Positions 34,216 through 45,227 of a stretch of 64,000 nucleotides of DNA are shown here, piece by piece. Under the pieces are notes generated by a model. It was given only the letters and a program-made list of their open reading frames with translations, did no database searches and had not been told where the DNA came from. This DNA is from Benincasa hispida (Eukaryota > Streptophyta > Magnoliopsida > Cucurbitales > Cucurbitaceae). Made by a program: the position numbers and the translations under genes. Each line of letters starts with the position of its first letter. Position 1 is the stretch's first letter. The DNA lies in assembly GCF_009727055.1 (NCBI RefSeq), contig NC_052351.1:59423508-59487507 (forward strand), read 5' to 3'.

Positions 34216-34332
34216 GGCAAGGGGAGATGTTACTAGGCGTGTATTGTATGCTCTAATTTATTTTTTTATTTATTGTATTCTGTTTATGCTTTGTATTTGT
34301 ATACCCCACTAGCTTTATGACAAGTGGGAGAT
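34216..34332 (+). promoter_or_regulatory. paired polypurine tracts upstream of the copia D 3' LTR
   Basis: Two purine tracts, AAGGGGAGATG at about 34218-34228 and ACAAGTGGGAGA at 34320-34331, with the second immediately before the LTR start TGTTAGGG. The same double arrangement occurs before the LTRs at 37087 (minus) and 59389. The sequence after the first tract (TGTTACTAGGCGTGTATTG) resembles an LTR start. Confidence 0.6.
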
Positions 34333-34930
34333 TGTTAGGGTTGATGCCATAAATCTTATAGTTTCGTAGTTTGTAAATTATTTGTACAAATGAATTATTT
34401 ATTTAATAAAATAAAGTATTATTTTATTTAACATTTAGTTGCATTAACCCAAAACCAATAAACTAAGATCCTAGTTTATTTAATGTAGCTTAAACATGTA
34501 TGTGGTAACATACAAGTGGATTATGTTTAAGTAATAATCTAAAAGGTCTGTAGTAGATGGATAAGGTTGGGTACTTTATCCTGGTGACACTACGGATATG
34601 GCTCACTTTGTAATTGTTACAATTGTTGTAAAATGTTGCACATGATCTGATCCTGATCATTCATGTGGAGATATACGAGTGGTGGTATCCTGTACAAAGA
34701 GTTGTACAAGACCGGACCACGAAATGATCAATCTCTCTTTATAACACCGTTACTTGAAGAGACTTACATTTCACTAGGATGATCATATGTGACTGAACCT
34801 AAATCCTGAATGAGTTGTAAATTCCTACCTATGAGAGCAGCCCTTTGGTTTGTGGGTGAAAGTGGTCAGTTTCGCCGTCTCAATAAATCGTCCAAGTGTG
34901 AACATAGCTACACAAGAAGGAATTCACTCG
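34333..34930 (+). mobile_element. 3' LTR of copia D, truncated
   Basis: Begins TGTTAGGGTTGATGCCAT and follows the LTR order (CAATAAACTAAGATCCTAG, GTAGTAGATGGATAAGG, GACACTACGGATATGG, CCACGAAATGATCAATCTC) to GAATTCACTC near 34930. There it is cut and the remaining ~1.3 kb is missing. Confidence 0.85.
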
Positions 34931-35158
34931 TAACATCCTGAGCGTTCGTAAATTAAATTAAGTATTTTTTTTTTGTAATAATTGAAGACATTTTTTAATT
35001 TTGAAATTTAGTTGGTTTAAAGGAAAATTTTGATTTTATGTCGCATTAATTTAATTTTAAGTTAATGTCAAAAATTGAGATTTTATTTGGGAGAATTGAT
35101 TTAATTTTGAAATTTGGATTTTAAAAAAGAAAAGGAAAGAATTTGATATATATATATA
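34931..35158. other. short unassigned AT-rich segment
   Basis: 228 bases between two copia LTRs, starting TAACATCCTGAGCG and ending in a TATATATATA run. The first bases resemble some gypsy LTR starts, but the fragment is too short to assign. Confidence 0.3.
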
Positions 35159-37087
35159 TGTCAGAGTATATTAACGTGCAGCAAAGAAATTCAGAATCAA
35201 TAAACACTCTAATTATACTTAATTTGAGTTTAAAACATGCTTCAAAGTAACTATTATAAAAGAGGGTTTGCTGAACACAATACCTTTGAAGAATCTTCTT
35301 CAATACCAACTGAGTTCTACGTGAAAATGCTTCAATCTACAAGTAGACTACCACGAAGATCTTCTCTACTATTCTCTTGCAAGGATTGTGTGGTGGAAAC
35401 ACTAAATTGAGCTGAATATATTGAAGATATGAAGAGGGTTTGGAGGGTTATTGATTTCTGCAGAGTTCTTCAAGAAGTTCTTGAAAGCATGAATCAATTA
35501 TTCAACTTAGCACTTCAATTTATAGAGCTTTCATCATGCAAATTCAAAGTTTGTATGAAGGTCAGCTCCTAGTTCATGGAGAAAATGGAATTGAGTGAAT
35601 AAGGTGCCTTGCACCATAATGGAGATTTCCAGCTTTTGGAAATCTCCACTTTGTATTTATCAAATTCGGTTTTTGTTTCAAAATTGTTTTCTAAAACTAA
35701 CTTCGAAATAAAACTATTTTATTTGTACTATTAGTTACATATATATAAATTAATTCAATTAATTAATTTTTAAATAAAACTAATTAATTAAACTTTTTAA
35801 TTAATTTTGTTACTTTAATATCTAATATTAAATTAATAAAAAACAATTCCATCATAATGAAATTAATATTATACAATTAATATGTAAATCATATTTTAAA
35901 CATTAATCAATTCTCCAATTTTGTTTAATTTCAATAAAATTAAACATTTCAATTGTATTGAATACAATAAATAGAAACCTTAAGTGAATTTGAACATTTC
36001 AAATTCTATACCCTAATTTCAAATATTATCAAGATTACTCAATTTATTAATCCAAAATTTGCTAGTAGAGGGACCTTATGGACCTATAGATCATGAGATC
36101 CAATGACTTGTAAGTAATTGGTTAAACTTTTTAAATCGAATTAATTACTATTTGTTAACTACCAAGACATTCCACTATAGCTCAATAGTTTAACTCTTCT
36201 CACTATAGATATATTTCTGTCTATTTTAACCATAATCGGTAAGTCAATCCTTCACAGGTTGCTCCTATTTACAGCCGGGTCAAAGGTTACTGTTTTACCC
36301 CTGTAAATACATCCTGCTTCTTAAGCTCCCATTGATCCTTCATTGAACAATTGATTTATAGTCCAACTTATAGATCATAACCCTCTCTTCCATGAGAAGG
36401 CGAGGCCCCGTTGTCCAAGACAAGGCATCAGTGCTTAAGAGAACAACCCATATGCTAACTCTAAATCAGGTAGGAGTGAGTTCTATATTGCAAAACTATG
36501 CCCCAGTTATCTATCCGATTTTATCCCTAAAATGGGAGGCTTATTGAGCATTGTTGTTGGACTATTCTCACCTATGCAGATCAAAGGATAATCCTGAATA
36601 AATAGGAGTTCATAGTTAGCTCAGGATTAAAATTGAGTTACCCTAGGTCATTTAAATTTGAGATAGTCAATTTTAACAGTAAACGGTTGTTATAAAGAAA
36701 AGTGACTATTTCGAGGTCCGGTCTTATGCAAACTCATTGCACAGGATGCCTCCACTCACATATCTCTACATGAATGATTTTCGGATCACATCATTTGTAT
36801 CAGTATACAAAATGGGCTGCATCCAATAGTGTCACCAGGATGAGGTACCAAATCTCATTCGTATATTTATAGACCATTTTGGCTATATACTAAAACTTGA
36901 TCCATTTTTATGTCGCCACATAAAGTTAAGGTATTCATATTATAGTCATGAATTTGTTTATTGGATTTTCATAGAATGATGCAATATCAATAGTAATTTA
37001 TTGACTAAAAAACTCAACAACATTTTTACTGATAAATAGATATGTTAACAACATTTTACGAACTGCGAGTTTAGGACATTCCCAACA
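35159..37087 (-). mobile_element. 3' LTR of minus copia element A, 1929 bp
   Basis: Read minus it begins TGTTGGGAATGTCCTAAACT and ends AATATACTCTGACA. The start is nearly the same as that of the solo LTR at 50773 (TGTTGGGAATATCCTAAAAC), defining a subfamily distinct from the LTR at the other end of the composite element (43320-45227, TGTTTGGATTTTATG). The block order (CATGAATGATTTTCGGATCA, GTGTCACCAGGATGAGG and so on) matches the other copia LTRs. No target duplication pairs with the left flank (ATATA). Confidence 0.85.
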
Positions 37088-37220
37088 ATCTCCCATTTGG
37101 TCTAATACTCCAGTGAGATAAACATATAAATATATAATGTTTACAATGTTGAGAAATAAAGAGAGAAAAATACAATAAACTAGGGCATCCATAATACCCT
37201 TTGATATTCTCCCACTTGCC
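37088..37220 (-). promoter_or_regulatory. paired polypurine tracts upstream of the element A 3' LTR
   Basis: Read minus: GGGCAAGTGGGAGAATATC at about 37205-37221, then CAAATGGGAGAT at about 37088-37099, directly before TGTTGGG. This matches the double-tract layout seen in copia D and F. Confidence 0.6.
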
Positions 37221-37225
37221 CTAGA

Positions 37226-38472
37226 TTATGTTGCTCGTAGTCCTAGTCCAACCAGGTGGACCTCAAACACTTTAGCCGAGAGGGCCTTTATAAACGGATA
37301 AGTGAGGTTGTCTTCTGATGCTATCTGCATGACTATCATGTCTCCTCGGTGTACGATCTCTCTGATGAAATGGTACTTTCTTTCGATAGGTTTTTCATGT
37401 TTGTGACTTCTAGGTTCGTTGGAATTAGCAACTGCACCAATATTGTCACAATACAAAGTAATAGGCATGTTCATATTTGGAACGACTTCCAAATCTATCA
37501 GGAACTTGCACAGCCACACTGCTTCTTTAACTGCTTCACATGCAGCTACATATTATGTTTCCTTTGTGGAGTTAGTTATACAACTTTATTTAATCCGTCT
37601 TCACACTATAGCTCCTCCATTAAGAGTGAAAAATGATCCTAAAGTAGATTTCCTAGAATCTACATCAGTCTGAAAATCAGAATCAATGTATTCTGTAAGG
37701 ATCAAATCTTTAGGTCCATACATAAGCGCATAGTTCCTCGTTCTCCTAAGATACTTAAGGATGTTTTTGACAGTCGTCCAATGACTGTGACCTAGGTTAG
37801 ATTGGAACCTACTGACGATTTCAACTGCAAAGCATATGTCAAGATGTGTACACAACATAGCGTACATCAGACTCCCAACTGTCGATGCATATGAAATTCT
37901 TTTCATTTCCTCAACATCTTGAGGTGTCTTAGGACATTGTTCCTTTGACAGATGAATTCCATGTCTAAAAGGTAACATACCTTTTTTGGAATTTTGCATG
38001 TTATATCTAGACAAAATTTTATCAATATAAGATGCCTGAGATAGTGTTAAGGTTTTGTTCTTTCGATTTTGAAAAATCTAAATTGCAAGAACATATTGAG
38101 CATTTCCCAAATCTTTCATTTGGAACTGTGATGCTAACCATCTCTTTATGTTAGCAAGGTAACTTGTCTCATTCCCAATGAGCAAGATATCATCAACAAA
38201 AAGGACCAAGAATGCTACAATTTTATTGACTATCTTCTTGTATACACAAGGTTTGTCAACATTCTGTTCAAAGCCATAAGATTTGATTGCAGTGTCAAAT
38301 CTTATATTCTAGGATCTAGAAGCTTGATTCAACCCATAAATGGATCTTTTAAGCTTACAAACCTTTTGTTCTTGACCCTTTTAATGAACCCATCTGGTTG
38401 AGACATAAAAATACTTTCATTAAGATGACCATTCAAAAAAGTTGTCTTGACATCCATTTGCTATATCTCATA
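37226..38472 (-). pseudogene. copia reverse transcriptase (partial) and RNase H of element A
   Basis: Minus strand. Starts within RT at YEIQQMDVKT-like sequence next to the hAT piece, then FVDDILLIGNE (about 38195-38160), the RT active-site box with Phe for Tyr. 38014-37601 carries SRYNMQNSKKGMLPFRHGIH, the connection region and RNase H start (ISYASTVGSLMYAMLCTH, DSDFQTDVDSRKSTLGSFF). 37519-37226 carries FLIDLEVVPNMNMPITLYCD, RKYHFIREIVHRGDMIV and the C-terminus LVGLGLRAT. Several stops and frameshifts separate the blocks. It precedes an LTR of a different subfamily from the LTR upstream of its gag, so this half and the gag half may come from two elements. Confidence 0.88.
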
Positions 38473-38739
38473 GTAATGTTTAATTTAAACAACTATATGT
38501 AACAATAATACTAATTTCCTATATCAATTTACAATTTTAATATAAATATTAAATTTAGTTAATTTTAAATAATAAAAATAATAAAATAAAAAGTGGGGAT
38601 TTTCCCCCCGAGGACCCGAATCCCCGAACAGGGATTTCCCGACCTCGACCTCGACTCCCCAAAACGGGGAATGAATCCCCGAATAGGGATTTACAAAAGC
38701 GTGCATCCCCGCCCCGCCCTGGCCCCGTTGCCATCCCAA
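38473..38739 (-). mobile_element. left half of a non-autonomous hAT, inserted in copia integrase
   Basis: Read minus it begins TTGGGATGGCAACGGGGC, a hAT terminus like those at 12568 and 18677, followed by GC-rich GGGGATTC/GGGAAATCC subterminal words and AT-rich interior. It aligns with the hAT right part at 18070-18315 (GGGAAATCCYTGTTCGGGGA, ATTTAAAATTAACTAAATTT, TTTAAATTAAAYATTAC) and stops at about 38473, where reverse transcriptase begins. The upstream flank on its strand is GGCGAGAG, identical to the flank after the hAT right end at 18677. Confidence 0.8.
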
Positions 38740-40295
38740 CTCTCGCCTTCACATTCATTGAACCACAAAGATCCGAATGTATGAGCTCTAAGGGCTCTTT
38801 GGCTCTGTAACCTTTTCCACTAAAAGGTCTTTTAGTCATGTTCCCTTCGAGATAGAATTCTCATGGAGGTAATGAATCATCTTCTAACTTACTTAGAAGT
38901 CCATTCTTTACCAATCTCCTGATCCTATAGAGATTTATATGGCTTAATCTCAAATGCCAAAGGTTTGTATCATTGTTACTTGGAGAAATTCTTCACCTTT
39001 TAGTTTAAGTATTAGTAGTTTTAAATATCTCATGATTTTAAAAGTGCTTTTGATTCAGTTGGCCTTAACACATATAAGTTGTCTTCTAGTTTAGCAAGAC
39101 AAATAATCACACCATTTTTCAAAATAAATGTTTCATTTGAATTAAAAGAAATAGAGTATGATTGCTCAATTAAACAAAACATAGAAACAAAGTTCCTCTT
39201 TATCTTGGAAACAATAAATAAGTTTTCTGAAAACAAAAAACTATTTCTAGAAGACAACTCAGTAGTTCCCACTATACGAGTTGAAATGACGTCTTCTGTT
39301 CCAACCTTGAGCATCATTTCACCCTCTTCTAGCTGCTCAAAGGAACTAATTCTCTGTAAAGAAGAACAAACATGATTAGTGGCTCCTGAATCAAGTATCC
39401 AGGCATCATGGTCATTTTCCACTAAACAAGTTTCCCAGACTAGTAAATCATATTTACATTCCTTCTCTTTCTTATTCTCAATAAGGTACTTGGGGCAATT
39501 GCTTTTCCAATGACCATCCACATTACAATGGAAGCATTTGCCCTTGTCAGTCTTAGTTTTGCCCTTGCCTTTGCTAGCAGTAGGAGCCTTCCCCTTCTCT
39601 CTTTTCTTTTCTTGGATCTTCTTAGTACTAGAAGTCGAAGGAACAAACTTAGTTCCAGAGGATGAACCCTTACAAAACTTTTTAGAATGGGCAACATTTG
39701 TCTCTCCTTCTGCTGGTCCCTTATCTTTCATAAGAGCTTGAAAAGTTTATAACTCGTTCAAAAGGGTAATCAAATTGTACTGTATTTTGTTCACTACCGC
39801 ATTGTTACAATACTGAAGAAAAATCTTCAAAAGAGATTTCAAAATAAAGAATAACTGACTCTGCCCGTCTATGACCGCAACGTTCATTTCGGCGACATTG
39901 AAATGGACCATCAGGTCAAGAAAATTTTCTCTCACTAATTGGCTCTCTTTCATGTGCACATTAGAAATGTACTTAAGGGCCTCGTGCCAGGTCTGAGTGG
40001 ACGATTATCCAAACATCTTCTAAAGGGACTCCATGATCTAAAGTGCAGTAATCATGGCCTCATGCTTCTTGGTAAGAACATCAGACAGACTTGCCAATTG
40101 TCATTGGCCTTTGTCCAATGGTCATAACCATCCTTGAATATTTGAGATGCATTTCGAGTGGGAACTGGAGGACATTCCTCCGTCAAATCGCAAATCATCA
40201 ACAACCAGAGTCGTATTCAGGTTAGATTTTCACGTCGCATAATTTTCACCGGTTAATTTCTTACTTTTAAGCAAAGATATGATTGTGGAAGACAT
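38740..40295 (-). pseudogene. copia gag, protease and integrase N-terminus of element A
   Basis: Minus strand. The gag ATG is at 40295 (MSSTIISLLKSKK). Gag blocks at 39959-39747 include LVRENFLDLMVHFNVAEMN. 39731-39030 is a long open block: KDKGPAEGETNVAHSKKF, Lys-rich linker, an intact CX2CX4HX4C knuckle (CFHCNVDGHWKSNC), the protease box AWILDSGATNHVC and the region up to the GAG-pre-integrase domain. Integrase N-terminal sequence (MTKRPFSGKG, ELIHSDLCGSMNVKA) ends at the hAT insertion. The internal gene order and sequence match copia P1. Stops in gag and the inserted hAT make it non-functional, but 39731-39030 is the longest intact retroelement frame of this family in the window. Confidence 0.9.
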
Positions 40296-41015
40296 GCTAA
40301 AACATATACAATCAATTGACCTTATTAGTTATCTTTGTCATAACCCATTACTTAATTATCCAATCAATTTAGCAAAAACACATTTAAACATAGAACCCTA
40401 ATTAAACTATTAATTTCAAATTTTGCAACGATACTTCAAAGGTTTAGAGCAACAACCATCGAAGGGTGAGCAACCACTCCTCCTCTGAATTGAGACGATC
40501 TCAACCAATTACTAATACCAAAATAACTCTTATTCCTATAGTTTTTAGTTACCATTGTTTCAGTCAAAGATTCATTAACTAACTTAATTGACCCCGTTAG
40601 TATGACCCTCTCATTTTTGGATCCTAGAGGTACGCTTCAACAGGCTACCAAAGGGAAAGACAACTGTTGATGATTAACCTAAGAAACCCTATCCATTGCT
40701 GAAGTTTGTGTTTTTCCGAGCCCTAAGATGAGGCCCTCCGAAGGGATGGTCACTCTAAGGCGACACGTAGGCGGACCATAGGAATCTCACGGTGCAACCT
40801 AATGGAGGAGACCGTGGGATACGTTGACATGCGTCCCTCTCCCATTTACTATGAATACTTTCCCCATTCACCTTATTTTTTACTCATGCATACACTCTCT
40901 AAAGGGAGGCCGCTCCTAGGGCGACACGAAGCCGAGCATGGATCTCACGGTGTGAACTCTTGGAGTCATGAGAGTTGAAATTTGATATATCATATATACT
41001 AATTTCCTCCCACTA

Positions 41016-41914
41016 TTTTTGTTTGCAAGTAGAGCACTAAAAGCACCAAAGCGATATTTACCTTGATTCGCCCTGAGAGCTGACTTCCTTGACCTTTATT
41101 CTAGGCGAACTGCTAATGCGGCTGTGGCCCCTTGAGCCGGAGATCTACGAAGGAACGCCAAAAGCGAAGGCAGCTCTCTGGGTCCCTACCGACGCTGGGG
41201 TGCTATTGTTTATCAAACTTTTCATCGCCCAGCTCAAACTGAACGCGATGCGACAGTTGAAAGAGCTGCTCGAAAGCTTGACAAACCAAATGTCGTTCTT
41301 CTTTAGAGCTTCCATTTCTTCTATCATAGCTTTCTTCCACTGAGGATGATTGAGGGCTTCTTTCAGAACGGTATCTTATCGCTGAAACGAAAGCTTTCAA
41401 GTCAGCTAGCGAGTGAATGTTGCGGAACGACAACAGAACGATAGCTATCGCCCTCACATCGATGTTCTGGTGGACAACACCGCTGGACATGGGATGCTGT
41501 CCTTTATGGATGCTTGTTTTCTCTTGATATAACCAGATCAAGATGGCCGAGGAAGGAAAGCTTCCCTTTTTAGATGCTTCAGTCAGTTCTAGACATATCA
41601 TAACATTCTAAAAGCTAGGCTCTTCTCGACCATGAAGTCAAGGCGAGCCTGATTCTGAGAAGGAAGCAGTAGATAAGCAGCCGTTGAAGCAGTCACAATA
41701 TATAGAAATTATTCTGGGCTTCGTGATCGAGCCGGTAGCTAGATCAAGAGTCAGATCAGAGTAGAACTAGCTTTTTTCGTCACCTAAAATATCCGGCACT
41801 CGAGCTTTGCCTTTCTCATTAGAAAATAGCTCGGGAATGAAACTTACCGTACCGCTTGAAGGGCCTTTCGCTCTCCATGACGACTGGGAGCACGATATCG
41901 ATGACCGTCTGTGT
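41016..41914. other. GC-rich insert resembling organellar (mitochondrial) DNA
   Basis: The leader is continuous up to CCTCCCACTA (about 41015) and resumes at GTATTTTAAT (about 41915), judged against the homologous leader at 49465-49485. The ~900 intervening bases are clearly more GC-rich and have few homopolymers, unlike everything around them. Style and words (GATCGAGCCGGTAGCTAG, CTCTCCATGACGACTGGGAG) remind me of plant mitochondrial intergenic DNA, which often carries copia fragments; one is present here. No target duplication was found. The origin is an inference. Confidence 0.4.
41145..41370 (-). pseudogene. copia reverse-transcriptase fragment inside the GC-rich insert
   Basis: On the minus strand the frame reads EALNHPQWKKAMIEEMEALK and KNDIWFVKL, the conserved start of the copia RT domain (EAL..P.W..AM..E..AL..N.TW.LV). 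It is not close to the RT of the host copia family and its base composition differs. After KLSSS the similarity fades. A 132-codon open frame overlaps it in another register (41601-41203) without recognisable motifs. Confidence 0.7.
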
Positions 41915-42894
41915 GTATTTTAATATTTTATTAGGATTTTATTATACTTAGTTAAAACCCTAACTAATGAATTTTTCTAAGTCCTTTAAATTTGCTCAAT
42001 ATAACATTTATATTGAATAATTTAACAATACTTGATTTCATTTATTAAACTCTTGTAATAAAATCAATCATTTATTGCATGGTTATAAAATATTTGGCTA
42101 ATTCACCTTCCAAGTAGGTTCCCAAGTGGAGGTGTTCCATTTCCGTTAGCTTAAATACCCCTTCCTAGACAAGAACCTTCGTTAGACAAAGGTCTCTTAT
42201 GGGCAATTATTTTATAAATTTAATCTTTCAATCAAATTTATTTTAATCCTATTAAAAAAAATCGAAAAGAATAACCTATTCCTAATCCCATGAGAAATAA
42301 CATAAGTCAATTTAAAAAATTTTAAAAATTTGAACTTATGTTTGCATGCAATCTAGATTATAGATTTTAATCAATTTCATTAATATTATAATGCTTTATA
42401 ATTTAATGAATTATTAAATCTATAAACACATCATGCATTCACATGCATCACTCCACTATTTATTAGAACAATTTTAATATATAGTATCATGCTTAGGTTA
42501 ATCATACATCACTAACATTACTCTTATATTATAATGCATGAACATGTTAATTCAATCATGCATCTATAAAATATAACTCTTTATATTTAATCATGATGCA
42601 TGTACATGTTTATCTAAGGTGTGTATTTTTTAATCTATATGACATACGTTATGTAATAAGAATTCAAAAATAAATAATTTAAAACATACATCCAATGTGT
42701 AATTAAACAATAGCAAAAACTGGACCGATTTTGGCACCCTAATGCAAAATTAATTAATTATAATCAATATAACCATTATATTAATTTAATTAATTAATAT
42801 AAAATTAAAATACAAACAAGAAAATTAGGTTAAGAGTCTTTAGCCAACACAAGCCCTCATATGCACCGCAACTTCTCCGTCAACTTAGTAAGCA

Positions 42895-42920
42895 TTGCAA
42901 CACTGTGGGCAGTGTTGCAA
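42895..42920. other. perfect 11-bp hairpin in copia leader
   Basis: TTGCAACACTG (42895-42905), loop TGGG, then CAGTGTTGCAA (42910-42920). Further GTTGCAACGCTGTGAC/GCAGCGTTGTAAC words follow within 50 bases. It lies about 400 bases downstream of the primer binding site on the element's strand, where RNA packaging or dimerisation signals can occur; function is speculative. Confidence 0.55.
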
Positions 42921-43306
42921 CGCTGTGACTACAATACTTTGCCTCTGCCTTGCAGCGTTGTAACATTGCGATTGCAGTGTCGTGATGTTGTGCGGCAGAT
43001 TGCTTCAATCCTTCTCATTTTCAACTCCAAACTTGCTTCAAACACTTTAGTTTCTTCCCGATCTCTTTAGTAACTGTTGATGTATTGATCGACACGAACT
43101 TACAGACTCGAAGCATGAATTAAATTGCCCAAAAATATAATGGCCCTTTACAATTTAATCAAATTTAAAAGTACTGTAGTGCCAAAATCGAAAACATCCA
43201 ATTTTGCAAACCAATCATTCAAAAATTCAATAATGTAGAATGTGAAAATCCACCTCTAAACGATTTTGTTTAGAAAAATATGGAGAATGAAGATGCAAGG
43301 AATTGA

Positions 43307-43317
43307 CTTTGATACCA
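43307..43317 (-). promoter_or_regulatory. primer binding site of copia element A
   Basis: Plus-strand CTTTGATACCA complements TGGTATCAAAG, a one-base variant of the initiator tRNA-Met binding site. Two bases separate it from the LTR end at 43320. Confidence 0.83.
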
Positions 43318-43319
43318 AT

Positions 43320-45227
43320 TGAAAGGATCGAATCCCGTAGCGAAAGCATTGTGTTAGAACGCCTTGCATCCTGCTATTTGATTTTTACATTAAAAAAAAT
43401 CGTTATACTAAACTGAATTACCTTTGTAGATTCCCAAGTGCCACGAACAATCCTCTCCAAGGTTCCAACGAAAAGATCTTCAAACAATCTTGATCACGAA
43501 CAACTCCTTGAGCGATCTCGAACACTACCACGAGAGTTACCTGGTTATTATCTGGGATTCCAATAGAGGGATAGGTGGTATCCAACTATTGGGAGAGGGA
43601 GAGGAGAAAAGGTTTTGGAGAGTAGAAAGGATTTACGGCTTAGAGAAAATTTTTTACAATAACATTAAGGAGTTGTGTATTGTCAGAGTTTCTTTACAAT
43701 GAGAATTGTGTATTCAATGCTTTCCCAAAGAGCCATGGGGAGCTCTTTATATAGATAAGGGCCAAGCCCCTTTCCCAATATATTTTCCTTTTCTATAATT
43801 AATTAAATAACATTTATTTAATTAATTAACCTATTTAATTAAATAACACTTATTTAATAAATTAGTCCAATTAAATAACACTTATTTAATTTGCACAATT
43901 AAATAACACTTGTTTAATGTTAATTTTCACAATAATTAATATCTACTTATACATTAAACCCAATTTAATATACACATTTAATTATCATATACATCCCGTG
44001 TATATGTGCAAAACCTCTCTATTAATTAATTCTTTGGGAATCTAATTCACTTGAACTAATTAATTTGAATCTTATTCAAATATTACTTTCCAATTTAATT
44101 ATAGATCATATCCATAATTATATATATTACATTAATATATAGGTTCCTCAAATTAATTTGGACAATTCAAACTATCCCTCTTAAGTATTCTCTAGTGAGC
44201 TAACGAGGGGACCTGATGGACCTATAGATTAGAAGCTCCAACGATATGAGATTAATTGGTTAAACTCATTAACCAAGTTAATCAATATTCGTTAACTGTG
44301 GGTACACTCCATTAAAGACCCACAGCTGCACTCTTCTCACTATAGATATATTTTTGTGTCCACGGATATTGACCAATGCTAACAAATTAGTCCTTCACGA
44401 GTGTTCGTAACTCCAACTGGGTCAAATTACCATTTTACCCTTGGGTTACCTTTGACTCCTTAAGTACCAGTGATCCTCTAATGAATAACCTATTTATGGT
44501 CCAACCAATAAAAAAAACCCCCTCTTTGGCCAACGAGAGGGTAGGGCCCTTTGTTCAAGTCCTAAAGATACCACTTAAGGGAACACTCATCTACTTACCC
44601 TTAAGGTGGGAAGGAGTGGATTTTATCTTGTATTATTATGTTCCCAGCTCATGCTCGATCTTGTCCCCAAGATTGTAGGCGTATTAGATCAGGGATCTGG
44701 TCACCCTCACCCATACAAATCAAAGGTCAATCCCTCGTGAATAGGAGTTCATTAATACTCAAGATTAAGATTAAGTTGCCTAGGTCATCATATTGAAATA
44801 GAAACCTAACTAATCAACGGTGTTACATCTAGTGGTTACTATTTCGTAGTCTAGTGTTATGCAAACTCATTGCATAGGATACTCCCACTAGCGTATCACC
44901 TACACCAATACGTTGGATCATTATGTTTGTATAAAAAACAAAGTGGGTTGTACCAATAGTGATACCAGAATAGGGTACCGAGCCTTATCCCTATACTATA
45001 AATCCTTTAAGCTGTATCTTGAACATTGAATCCTATATGTATCCGCATATAATTCAAGACTCATAAGACAACTTTGGATGTTAGTTTATTGGTTTAGGGT
45101 TCTTAAGAAAAAATTAACAACAATACAAACAATAACATTTATTGATTTAAAATCTATAACTCTTTATTGATGACGGTCAATTAATAATATTTACTATCTA
45201 CGAGTTTTAGAGCATAAAATCCAAACA
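43320..45227 (-). mobile_element. 5' LTR of copia element A, 1908 bp
   Basis: Read minus it begins TGTTTGGATTTTATGCTC and ends CGGGATTCGATCCTTTCA, next to the PBS. The promoter-like CTATATAAAGAGCTCC is near 43740-43755. It shares its start region with the fragment at 18857. Upstream on the minus strand it joins integrase of element B (…YILN) rather than random DNA. It is therefore either inserted in B's integrase or shared by two elements after recombination. Confidence 0.87.

Larger units (their letters stand above)
40296..43306 (-). mobile_element. 5' leader of copia element A, with a foreign insert
   Basis: Non-coding leader between gag and the primer binding site. It matches the plus-strand leader of P1 and the minus-strand leader of element B in order (cf. 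CCTAATGGAGGAGACCGTG near 40798; TTCACCTTCCAAGTAGGTTC near 42104 against 49650). It includes an 11-bp perfect hairpin at 42895-42920 and a ~0.9-kb GC-rich insertion at 41016-41914. Confidence 0.75.

Noticed and set aside
41203..41601. 132-codon minus-strand open frame as a novel gene
   Set aside because: It overlaps the copia RT fragment in another register, has no recognisable domain and sits in a probable organellar or foreign insert.
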